DNA of 9,781 bases, from the NCBI GenBank assembly GCA_002306375.1, contig DBRU01000048.1, positions 19,845 through 29,625 on the forward strand, in the 5' to 3' direction. The position numbers and the translations under genes are program-made. Source of the DNA: Faecalibacterium sp. UBA1360 (GTDB lineage: Bacteria; Bacillota; Clostridia; Oscillospirales; Ruminococcaceae). Shown here in pieces: positions 1-7,000 of the stretch (the first letter of the stretch is position 1; every line of letters begins with the position of its first letter). The notes below the pieces were generated by a model. The model saw nothing but the letters and a program-made list of their open reading frames with translations. It was not told the DNA's origin and ran no database searches.

Positions 1-680
1 CCGACATCCTGGCCAACCAGCAGGCCATGCGTAAGACCAACTGGTACTGCTCCGACGTGCAGGTCCGGGGCGAGTACCCGGCCTACGCCCCCCGCCTGTG
101 GGAGGAGATGGGCGTGAAGATCGCCATGGAGCCCGGCGACGCCGAGATCTTGAAAAACGGCACCGTGGACTTCTACACCTTCAGCTACTACATGTCCAAC
201 TGCGTCACCACCCACAAGGACGCCGCCCGGACCGACGGCAACGTGGCCAGCGGCTACAAGAACCCCTACCTGAAGGCCAGCGACTGGGGCTGGCAGATCG
301 ATCCCCAGGGCCTGCGCTACACCCTCAACGAGATCTACGACCGCTACCGCATCCCGCTGATGGTGGTGGAAAACGGCCTGGGCGCCAAGGACACCCTGGA
401 AGCCGACGGCGCCGTGCACGACAGCTACCGCATCGACTACCTGCGGGCCCACATCGAGCAGATGGCCGAGGCCGTCAAAGATGGCGTGGACCTGATGGGC
501 TACACCCCCTGGGGCTGCATCGACCTGGTGTCCGCCTCCACCGGCGAGATGGCCAAGCGCTACGGCTTCATCTATGTGAACAAGTACGACGACGGCACCG
601 GCGATTACAGCCGCCTGCGCAAGGATTCCTTCTACTGGTATAAAAAGGTCATCGCCACCAACGGCGAGGACCTGGGCTGA
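1..680 (+). CDS. 6-phospho-beta-glucosidase, glycoside hydrolase family 1 (C-terminal part; 5' end outside window)
   Basis: The reading frame is open from base 3 to the stop at 678-680, about 225 residues, or roughly the C-terminal half of a GH1 enzyme (family length usually about 470-480). The catalytic nucleophile is seen in MVVENG, with the Glu codon at 369-371. The acid/base Glu would lie before the window. The segment DLVSASTGEMAKRYGF, with Lys at 555-557 and Tyr at 561-563, is the Ser...Lys-x-Tyr phosphate-binding loop that separates 6-phospho-beta-glucosidases from plain beta-glucosidases. The tail (FIYVNKYDDGTG, then SFYWYKKVIATNGEDL) is typical of the BglA/AscB group. The enzyme would cleave cytosolic phosphorylated beta-glucosides such as cellobiose-6-phosphate, salicin-6-phosphate or arbutin-6-phosphate after PTS import, which agrees with ptsHI downstream. 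The exact substrate cannot be read from this fragment. A family-level call is secure; the phospho-specificity is a strong inference. Confidence 0.93.
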   Translation, partial: DILANQQAMRKTNWYCSDVQVRGEYPAYAPRLWEEMGVKIAMEPGDAEILKNGTVDFYTFSYYMSNCVTTHKDAARTDGNVASGYKNPYLKASDWGWQIDPQGLRYTLNEIYDRYRIPLMVVENGLGAKDTLEADGAVHDSYRIDYLRAHIEQMAEAVKDGVDLMGYTPWGCIDLVSASTGEMAKRYGFIYVNKYDDGTGDYSRLRKDSFYWYKKVIATNGEDLG

Positions 681-701
681 CGACATTCACACCTTCATCA
701 T

Positions 702-751
702 AAAAGCAAGGGCGCGCCGGGCCCCTGGGGCCCGGCGCGTTCTGCCTTTTT
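702..751. terminator. Strong hairpin between the GH1 gene and the HAD gene, probable (possibly bidirectional) terminator
   Basis: A perfect 12-bp stem pairs 713-724 with 728-739 around a 3-base loop. With small bulges it extends outward, pairing the A-rich 702-712 with the T-rich 740-750, which ends in five T at 747-751. The A-tract/T-tract flanks are typical of terminators that work in both directions. The hairpin lies 22 bases after the GH1 stop and 14 bases before the Shine-Dalgarno of the next gene. No promoter fits in between, so some read-through is likely. Confidence 0.75.
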
Positions 752-776
752 CAGGCGCAACGCCAAGGAGAACACG

Positions 777-1616
777 ATGCCAAAGATCATTTTTCTCGAT
801 GTGGACGGCACCCTGGTGGACTATCAGAACCGTCTGCCCGCCTCGGCGGCCGAAGCCGTGCGCAAAGCTCGTGCGGCGGGCCACCGGGTGTACCTGTGCA
901 CCGGCCGCAGCCGGGCCGAGGTCAGCCCCGCTTTGTGGGACCTGGGCATCAACGGCCTGCTGGGGGGCAACGGCAGCTATGTGGAGGACGACGGCAAGGT
1001 CGTCATGCACCAGCTGCTGACCCTGGACCAGTGCCGCCGGGTGGTGGACTGGCTCAACGCCCGGCGCCTGCCCTTTTATCTCGAAAGCAACAACGGCCTG
1101 TTCGCCAGCGAGACCTTTGCCACCGACGCTTTGCCCGCTTTGCGGGAGTATTCCCACCGCAAGGGCCGCGAGACCGACGGCATGACCGCCCGGCAGATCT
1201 TCCCCGACTTGCAGTTCGGGCTGCGGGGGGCGCAGCTTTACCGGGACGACGTGAACAAGATCAGCTTTGTGCTGCACAGCTGGCAGGACCATCTGGACTC
1301 GGCCGCGGCCTTCCCCGACTTGCAGCCCGGGACCTGGGGCGGACGGGGGCAGACGGCTTTGTTCGGCGACCTGGGCGTCAAGGACATCACCAAGGCCCAC
1401 GCCGTGGCCGTCTTGCTGGACCATCTCGGGGCCGACAGGGCCGACACCGTGGCCTTCGGCGACGCCAGGGTGGACCTGCCCCTGTTCGAGGCCTGCGCGT
1501 ACAAGGTGGCCATGGGCAACGCCGCCGACGAGGTGCGCCGGGCGGCCGACTATGTCACCGACGACGTGGAGGAAAACGGCCTGTACAACGCCTTTGAACA
1601 CCTGGGCCTTATGTGA
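777..1616 (+). CDS. Cof-type HAD superfamily hydrolase (class IIB sugar-phosphatase-like)
   Basis: A 279-residue cytosolic protein, the usual length for Cof/YidA-type phosphatases. HAD motif I is DVDGT near the N-terminus, with nucleophile Asp8 and acid/base Asp10. Motif II is CTGRS (Thr42). The motif III lysine is probably Lys206 in VKDITKAHAV. Motif IV is GDARVD (Asp229 and Asp233), followed by VAMGNA and a canonical Cof ending (ADYVTDDVEENGLYNAF). Family members dephosphorylate sugar phosphates or other small phosphoesters such as flavin or pyridoxal phosphates. The residues between motifs II and III form the C2B cap that sets substrate, which cannot be predicted here. The usual Asn of motif IV (GDxxND) is Val232. 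The start is supported by AAGGAG at 765-770, six bases before the ATG. It follows the 6-phospho-beta-glucosidase on the same strand, so a sugar-phosphate substrate is plausible but unproven. Confidence 0.9.
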   Translation: MPKIIFLDVDGTLVDYQNRLPASAAEAVRKARAAGHRVYLCTGRSRAEVSPALWDLGINGLLGGNGSYVEDDGKVVMHQLLTLDQCRRVVDWLNARRLPFYLESNNGLFASETFATDALPALREYSHRKGRETDGMTARQIFPDLQFGLRGAQLYRDDVNKISFVLHSWQDHLDSAAAFPDLQPGTWGGRGQTALFGDLGVKDITKAHAVAVLLDHLGADRADTVAFGDARVDLPLFEACAYKVAMGNAADEVRRAADYVTDDVEENGLYNAFEHLGLM

Positions 1617-1688
1617 ACAAAGCCCGGCGGCGCGACCCCGGGCCGGCGGGTCCAAAATGGACAAATCGCCCGCGGCCTTGGTCCTGGT

Positions 1689-1754
1689 ATCACACAAAAA
1701 GGTAGGTTTCCGTGAAAACGGCAGAAAAACTAGGCAACTTTGGTGTGATTTTTT
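1689..1754 (+). other. Structured element upstream of the ptsH promoter: long-range stem plus T-run, possible weak terminator or regulatory site
   Basis: ATCACAC at 1689-1695 is perfectly complementary to GTGTGAT at 1743-1749, about 47 bases apart. The pairing can be extended by three A-T pairs if one base is bulged. Inside lies a small hairpin, CCGT-GAAA-ACGG (1710-1721), with a GNRA-type loop. The right arm runs into six T (1749-1754), and the ptsH promoter -35 box begins at 1756. It could end transcripts from the HAD gene, or the 7-base inverted repeat could be a protein-binding site. No riboswitch class was recognised. The repeat is seen in the sequence; its role is inference. Confidence 0.4.
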
Positions 1755-1755
1755 G

Positions 1756-1784
1756 TTGACGTTGTGCGTGGAACATGGTAGCAT
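1756..1784 (+). promoter_or_regulatory. Probable sigma-A-type promoter for ptsH(-ptsI)
   Basis: TTGACG (1756-1761) is five of six to the -35 consensus. It is followed after exactly 17 bases by TAGCAT (1779-1784), four of six to the -10 consensus including the essential first TA and last T. The stretch is AT-rich against GC-rich surroundings. Transcription would start near 1791, giving a leader of about 46 bases. Confidence 0.7.
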
Positions 1785-1800
1785 AAGTATGAGATTTTTG

Positions 1801-1818
1801 CGCCGTTTTGTACCGGCG
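1801..1818 (+). other. Small hairpin in the ptsH 5' leader
   Basis: CGCCG (1801-1805) can pair with CGGCG (1814-1818) around an 8-base loop. The hairpin ends three bases before the GGGAGG Shine-Dalgarno at 1822-1827. It might stabilise the mRNA or modestly influence ribosome access. The stem is only five pairs, so chance is possible. Confidence 0.35.
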
Positions 1819-1836
1819 TATGGGAGGAAATGCACT

Positions 1837-2094
1837 ATGAAAGAATTCACTTATACCATTCAGGAAGCCGTGGGCATCCACGCCCGTCCGGCCGGCCTGC
1901 TGGTCAAAGAGGTTAAGAAGTACCAGAGCGCCGTCACCATCGCCAAGGGCGACAAGTCGGTCAACGCCCTCAAGCTCATGGCCCTGATGGGCATGGGCGT
2001 CAAGTGCGGCGACACCGTCACCGTCACCGTGGAAGGCCCGGACGAGGACGCTGCCGCCCCCGCGCTGGAGGCTTTCTTCAAAGCGAACCTGTAA
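1837..2094 (+). CDS. ptsH: Phosphocarrier protein HPr of the phosphotransferase system
   Basis: An 85-residue protein of standard HPr length. The active-site motif GIHARPAG places the phosphorylated His at residue 15 and the conserved Arg at 17, exactly as in classical HPr. It takes phosphate from enzyme I and passes it to the EIIA domains of sugar permeases. A gapless comparison with Bacillus subtilis HPr through KSVN..M..M puts Lys at position 46 (SVNALKLMALMG), where Gram-positive HPr normally has the serine phosphorylated by HPr kinase. This copy therefore should not form P-Ser-HPr, the CcpA co-regulator. The start is supported by GGGAGG at 1822-1827 with nine bases to the ATG. It has its own promoter upstream and is followed 76 bases later by ptsI, after a terminator-like hairpin. 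Identity as HPr is secure; the regulatory consequence is inference. Confidence 0.97.
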   Translation: MKEFTYTIQEAVGIHARPAGLLVKEVKKYQSAVTIAKGDKSVNALKLMALMGMGVKCGDTVTVTVEGPDEDAAAPALEAFFKANL

Positions 2095-2113
2095 AACACG
2101 GTTTGACCCGATC

Positions 2114-2143
2114 GCGGCCAGCCTTTCTGGCTGGCCGCTTTTT
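2114..2143 (+). terminator. Intrinsic terminator-like hairpin between ptsH and ptsI (partial terminator)
   Basis: A perfect 10-bp stem pairs GCGGCCAGCC (2114-2123) with GGCTGGCCGC (2129-2138) around a 5-base loop. It is followed directly by five T (2139-2143), the form of a rho-independent terminator. It lies 19 bases after the ptsH stop and 27 bases before ptsI. No second promoter is obvious in the gap, so ptsI probably depends on read-through. That would keep HPr transcripts in excess of enzyme I transcripts. Confidence 0.8.
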
Positions 2144-2170
2144 CGCACTGATGGAACGAGGTGTAAACCA

Positions 2171-3850
2171 ATGATCAGTATTCAGGGCAAGGGCGTATCG
2201 TCCGGCGTGGGCATCGGCCCGCTGTATTTCTACCACCGTGCCAAGACTTCCATCCCCCGCTATACCGTGGAGGATGCCGATGCCGAATGGCACCGCTTCA
2301 AGGGCGCCCAGACCGGCGCCATCGAACAGCTGGGCGAGCTGGCCGAAAAGGCCCGCGCCGAAGCCGGCGACGAGGCCGCCATGCTGTTTGAGACCCACCA
2401 GATGATGGTGGAGGACCTGGACTACGAGGAAGCCATCGAAGAACGCATCACCGGCGACAAGATGAACGCCGAGGCTGCCATCGCCGATACCTCTTTGCAG
2501 TTTGCCGAGATGTTCGAAGCCATGGACGACAGTTACATGCAGGCCCGCGCCGCCGACGTCAAGGACGTGTCCCGCCGCCTGCTGGCCATTTTGTCCGGCG
2601 CGGTGCAGGGGGGCATCGCCTCCGACGTGCCGGTCATCCTGGCCGCCGACGACCTGGCCCCCTCCGAGACGGTCCAGCTGGACAAGTCCAAGATCCTGGG
2701 CTTCATCACGGCGGGCGGTTCCGGGTCCAGCCACACGGCCATCCTGGCCCGCACCATGGGCATCCCCGCCATCGTGGGCGTGGGCGATTCCCTCAAGCCC
2801 GAGTATGAGGGCCGCACGGTCATCATCGACGGGGCTACCGGCGGCGTGGTCATCGACCCCGACGACATGACCCGCGACAAGCTCATGAAAAAGCGGGAAG
2901 AACAGCTGCGCCTGCAGCGCCTGCTGGAGACCCTCAAGGGTCAGCCCAACATCACCAAGGACGGCCAGAGCATCCGGGTGTACTGCAACATCGGCAGCCC
3001 CGAGGACGTGCACGCCGTGCAGGTCAACGACGGCGGCGGCATCGGGCTGTTCCGCAGCGAGTTCCTCTACCTCAACTGCGAGGACTATCCCACCGAGGAC
3101 CAGCAGTTTGAAGCCTACAAGCAGGTGCTGGCCGACATGGACAGCAAGGAAGTCATCATCCGCACGCTGGACATCGGCGCCGACAAGCAGATCGGCTACT
3201 TCAACCTGCCCCATGAAGAAAACCCGGCTCTGGGCATGCGCGCGCTGCGCATCTGCCTGACCCGGCCCGAGGTGTTCCACACCCAGCTGCGGGCGCTCTA
3301 CCGCGCCTCGGCCTTCGGCAAGCTGCGCATCATGTTCCCCATGGTCACCAACGTCTGGGAAGTGCGGGAAGCCAAGCGCCACTGCGAGGAGGTCAAGCGG
3401 GAGCTCAAAGCCGAGGGCATCCCCTACGGCGACGACGTGGAAGTGGGCATCATGATCGAGACCCCGGCCGCCGTCATGCTCAGCGACCGCCTGGCCAAGG
3501 AAGTGGACTTCTTCAGCGTGGGCACCAACGACCTGACCCAGTACACCCTGGCCTGCGACCGCCAGAACAACGACCTGGGCCGCTTCTATGACCCGCACCA
3601 TCCGGCCGTGCTGCGCATGCTCAAGATGGTGGCCGACAACGCTCACAAGAACGGCATCTGGGTGGGCATCTGCGGCGAGCTGGGCGCCGACCTGACCCTG
3701 ACCGAGACCTTCCTGGCCATCGGCATCGACGAGCTCTCCGTTTCGCCCCGGGCCGTGCTGCCCTTGCGCAACGCCATCCGCATGACTGACACCCGCGAGA
3801 CCAGCCCCCGCATCCTGGCGGCCCTGGCCGACGAGTATACCAACAACTGA
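2171..3850 (+). CDS. ptsI: PTS enzyme I (phosphoenolpyruvate-protein phosphotransferase)
   Basis: A 559-residue cytosolic enzyme that transfers phosphate from PEP to its own histidine and then to His15 of HPr, the first step for all PTS sugars. The N-terminal part (about 1-225) holds the HPr-binding helices and the phospho-histidine domain, with GGSGSSHTAILART placing the active His at 188. The PEP-binding barrel follows with IGLFRSEFLYL, RTLDIGADK, the signature DFFSVGTNDLTQYTL starting at residue 446, and the proton-donor Cys501 in GICGELGAD. All catalytic landmarks are present and the length is close to the usual 570-575. The Shine-Dalgarno is GAGGTG at 2158-2163, seven bases before the ATG. 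It sits downstream of ptsH in the standard order and is closed by a strong terminator. Confidence 0.98.
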   Translation: MISIQGKGVSSGVGIGPLYFYHRAKTSIPRYTVEDADAEWHRFKGAQTGAIEQLGELAEKARAEAGDEAAMLFETHQMMVEDLDYEEAIEERITGDKMNAEAAIADTSLQFAEMFEAMDDSYMQARAADVKDVSRRLLAILSGAVQGGIASDVPVILAADDLAPSETVQLDKSKILGFITAGGSGSSHTAILARTMGIPAIVGVGDSLKPEYEGRTVIIDGATGGVVIDPDDMTRDKLMKKREEQLRLQRLLETLKGQPNITKDGQSIRVYCNIGSPEDVHAVQVNDGGGIGLFRSEFLYLNCEDYPTEDQQFEAYKQVLADMDSKEVIIRTLDIGADKQIGYFNLPHEENPALGMRALRICLTRPEVFHTQLRALYRASAFGKLRIMFPMVTNVWEVREAKRHCEEVKRELKAEGIPYGDDVEVGIMIETPAAVMLSDRLAKEVDFFSVGTNDLTQYTLACDRQNNDLGRFYDPHHPAVLRMLKMVADNAHKNGIWVGICGELGADLTLTETFLAIGIDELSVSPRAVLPLRNAIRMTDTRETSPRILAALADEYTNN

Positions 3851-3860
3851 TCTGCCCCCT

Positions 3861-3904
3861 TGGGCAAAAGCCCCCGCCGCAAGGCGGGGGCTTTGCCCAT
3901 TTTT
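3861..3904 (+). terminator. Strong intrinsic terminator after ptsI
   Basis: A 17-bp stem pairs 3861-3878 with 3883-3899 around a GCAA loop, with a single bulged A in the left arm. It is followed by five T at 3900-3904. It begins ten bases after the ptsI stop and isolates the PTS genes from the signalling gene downstream. Confidence 0.92.
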
Positions 3905-3937
3905 GTCCCGGGGCGGGGCGAACGGTCACGAATGCTG

Positions 3938-3966
3938 TTGCCTTTTTTTTGCAAATATGAGATAAT
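3938..3966 (+). promoter_or_regulatory. Probable sigma-A-type promoter for the GGDEF/EAL gene
   Basis: TTGCCT (3938-3943) and GATAAT (3961-3966, five of six to consensus) are separated by exactly 17 bases. The spacer contains a run of eight T and AT-rich sequence, in contrast to the GC-rich surroundings. The predicted start is near 3973, leaving a leader of about 50 bases. No c-di-GMP riboswitch-like conserved core was recognised in that leader. Confidence 0.75.
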
Positions 3967-4011
3967 GACTCGGGACTGCGTCGCGGCGCGGCCCCACTAC
4001 AGGTCGAAGGC

Positions 4012-4018
4012 AAGGTGG
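4012..4018 (+). promoter_or_regulatory. Ribosome binding site that supports a GTG start
   Basis: AAGGTGG lies seven bases before the GTG at 4026. The first in-frame ATG (4044) would be 25 bases from this site and has no better one, so GTG is the preferred start. Confidence 0.7.
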
Positions 4019-4025
4019 AATCATC

Positions 4026-7000
4026 GTGGCGGATGTTCGTGAAATGGTGCGCGTGCATGGCAGCGTGTTGAACAATTTGGGAGAAAGCACGGGGGAATAC
4101 TATTTCCTGTTCGATTTTTCGACCCGGACCGTGTTGTTTTCAGCCAATGTGTGCCGCCGATTGGCCCTGCACGCCGACGCCGACAACACCTGCACGCTGC
4201 GCGATCTGCGGGCGGCCATCCATCCCCAGGACCAGGCCATGGCTTCCATCGAGTATACCCAGCTGTGCCGCGGCCACAAGAGCACCTTTGACGCCGAGTA
4301 CCGCCTTCGCGGCCAGGACGGCGGCTATGTGCGTCTGCGTGTGTGCGGGCGTGTGGACAAGGACGCCGGCGGTCTGCCCCGGCGGGCGGTGGGCCGCCTG
4401 ACCCCCTGCCTGGTCCGCGCCCGGCAAAACGGCCGGGGGTTCGATCTGGCCGACCTCAAGCGGGACGCCGAGGTGTTTTTGCACCAGCAGACGCCCGCCT
4501 GCCTGCTGCTCGTCGGGGTGGACTCTCTCAAATCCATCAACCTCAAGTTCGGGCGCAACTTCGGCGACGAACTGCTGGCCCGGGTCGCCCGCCTTCTGGA
4601 AGAGGCCGTCTACGCCCGGCACCGGGTCTACCGCACGGTGGGGGACTGCTTTGCGCTGATCCTGCCCGGGGACGAATTGCAGGCCACCGCCGTATACCGC
4701 CATGTGCAAAGCCGCATCGACGATTGCTGCACCCTGTCCGCCGGGTGCGTGCCGCTTTTGACCTACCGCATCCCCGACGCCGACACCCTGTACCAGTATG
4801 CCGAGGTGGCCATGGGGGCCGCCAAGGCCCGGGGCAAGGACCAGATCGTGCTGTTCTCGGCCGAGGACTATGAAAAAGAACTGCGGGCCCTGGAACTCAA
4901 GGACGAGCTCATCGCCGCCGTCCAGAACGGCTTTGACGGGTTCTCGGTCGTATATCAGCCCCAGGTGCTGACCGACAGCCTTCAGATCTATGGGGCCGAG
5001 GCGCTGCTGCGCTACCGTTCTTCCCGCCGGGGGCCGGTCTCGCCCGTGGAGTTCATCCCCGTGCTGGAACAATCGGGTCTGATCGGCCCGGTGGGGCTGT
5101 GGGTGCTGCGCACGGCGCTGGCCCAGTGCCGCCGCTGGCGGCAGTACTGCCCCGAATTTCACATGGGGGTCAATGTTTCCTTCGCCCAGCTGTATCGCGA
5201 GGGCATCGCCGCCGACGTCTTGCAGGTCTTGTCCGAAAGCGGCCTGCCCGGCAGCGCCCTGACGCTGGAGATCACCGAAAGCCTGGAACTGTCCGAATCC
5301 CCCAAGATCAACGAGCTGTTCCTGCAATGGAAAGAAAAGGGCATCGAGATCTCGGTGGACGATTTCGGCACCGGGTACTCCAGCCTGGGCCGCCTGAAAG
5401 AGCTGGAAGTGGACGAGATCAAGATCGACGCCAGCTTTATCAACAACATACAAAGCAGCGCCTACAACTACCGCCTGCTCAGCAATATGATCGAACTGTC
5501 CGACAGCAGCTGCATCCGCGTTTGCTGCGAGGGCGTGGAGTCCGAGGAAGAGCTGGCCGTATTGCAGGAACTGCGCCCCACGCTGCTGCAGGGATACCTG
5601 TTTGCCCGCCCGATGCCCGCCGAAGCGCTGGAAGCCGAATTTCTCGACTCCGGCAGCCCGGCGTTTGCCCGGCGCCTGGACCGCGTGCAGGCCTACCGCC
5701 GGCGCAGCCTGCCCGCGGCGCCCGACGCCGGCGCCGTTTGGGACGAAAGCCGCGTCGCCGCAGCCATCCTTGACGCCGAGAGCGACATCTATTATGTCAG
5801 CGATCCCGAGACCTATGAACTGTACTACCTGAACCCGGCGGGCCAGCGCCTGTTCGGCGTGCGGGACTACCAGGGCCGCAAGTGCTACCGCGTGCTGCAG
5901 GGGCGCAGCTCTCCCTGCCCGCACTGCACCAACGACCGGCTGCGCAGCGATCGGTTTTTTATCTGGGACTATTTCAACGAATACTGCCAGCGCCATTTCC
6001 TTTTGCGGGACCGCCTGATCGAATTTGACGGCCGCCGCGCCCGGCTGGAGATCGCCTCCGACATCACCAAAAGCGAAAACGTCAGCCAGGGCACCCAGGA
6101 ACGCCTGGCCTTTGCCCGCAAGGTGGTGGAATACACGGCGATCCTGTCCGCCGACGCGCCCTACGCCAAGTCGGTGGACCGGGTGCTGGCGTCGGTGGGC
6201 GAATACTACCGGGCCGACCGCGCCTATCTGTTCGAACCGGCCGCCGGCGCGCCCGACCACTGGAGCAACTCTTTTGAATGGTGCGCCGACGGCGTGACCA
6301 GCCAGATCGGCAACCTGCAAAACGTGTCGCCCCGGGCCGTGCGGCGCTGGATGGAAATGTTTGAGCAGGACCACAGCGTGTACATCCTCAACCTGGACGT
6401 TGTGCGTGAAGAATACCCCGAGGAATGGCAGGTCCTGTCCGCCCAGGGGATCGTCCGCCTGATCGCGGTGCCGCTGCGCAGCGACGGCAGGACCGTCGGC
6501 TTCATCGGGGTGGACAATCCCCGCTATTCCATCCGGGACGATTCCCAGATCCGTGTGCTGGCCCATTTTCTGCTCAACCGCATCCACCAGGAACAAAGCG
6601 AGTGCCGCTACCGCCAGCTGTTGTGCTCGGACTACTTCGACATCCCCTCCAGCGTGGGTCTGGGCCTTTGGACCATCCGCCTGGACCCCGCCGACCCCGA
6701 CAGCGCCGAGCTGATCGGCGACGACACCATGCTGGCTTTGCTGGGCGTTTCCGGCACGGTGGACGCCCGGGGCTGCTATCAGTTCTGGCATTCCCGCATC
6801 AACCCGGGGTATTTCCATTATGTGGACCAGGCCGTGCAGAGCATGATCGAGTCCGGCCGCCGCGTCCAGCTGGAGTACAGCTGGAAACACCCCGAGCGCG
6901 GCGACGTGATGGTCCGATGCACGGGCGTGCGGGCCGGCGGCAGCGACGGCGTCGTCTGCCTCAAGGGGTACCACCGCATCGTGGACGACATCGAACAATG

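Noticed and set aside
639..644. TATAAA at the 3' end of the GH1 gene as a -10 box for the HAD gene
   Set aside because: No acceptable -35 hexamer lies 16-18 bases upstream, the sequence is explained by Tyr-Lys-Lys codons, and the terminator hairpin would follow.
1622..1643. GCCCGG/CCGGGC inverted repeat after the HAD stop as a terminator
   Set aside because: It has a 10-base loop and no T-run; in this GC-rich stretch such short repeats arise by chance.
1701..1736. Possible preQ1-type riboswitch (AAAAACTAGG near 1725-1734)
   Set aside because: The tail resembles the preQ1-I A-rich end, but the required upstream stem and C-rich loop are missing, and the downstream gene (ptsH) is not a queuosine gene.
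1689..1749. CRP-like site from the TCACA...TGTGA halves
   Set aside because: The half-sites are in the opposite order to a CRP operator and about 50 bases apart; CRP is also not expected in this group.
687..1850. A 387-codon open frame antisense to the HAD gene
   Set aside because: It runs through the terminator hairpin, the ptsH promoter and the intergenic region, has no domain similarity I can see, and conflicts with a clear HAD gene.
2078..3646. A 522-codon open frame antisense to ptsI
   Set aside because: Same GC-bias artefact; the composition is Ala/Val/Gly/His-rich without domains, while the + strand is an unmistakable enzyme I.
4044..4046. ATG as alternative start of the GGDEF/EAL gene
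   Set aside because: It is 25 bases from the AAGGTGG site and has no closer ribosome site; the GTG at 4026 has ideal spacing.
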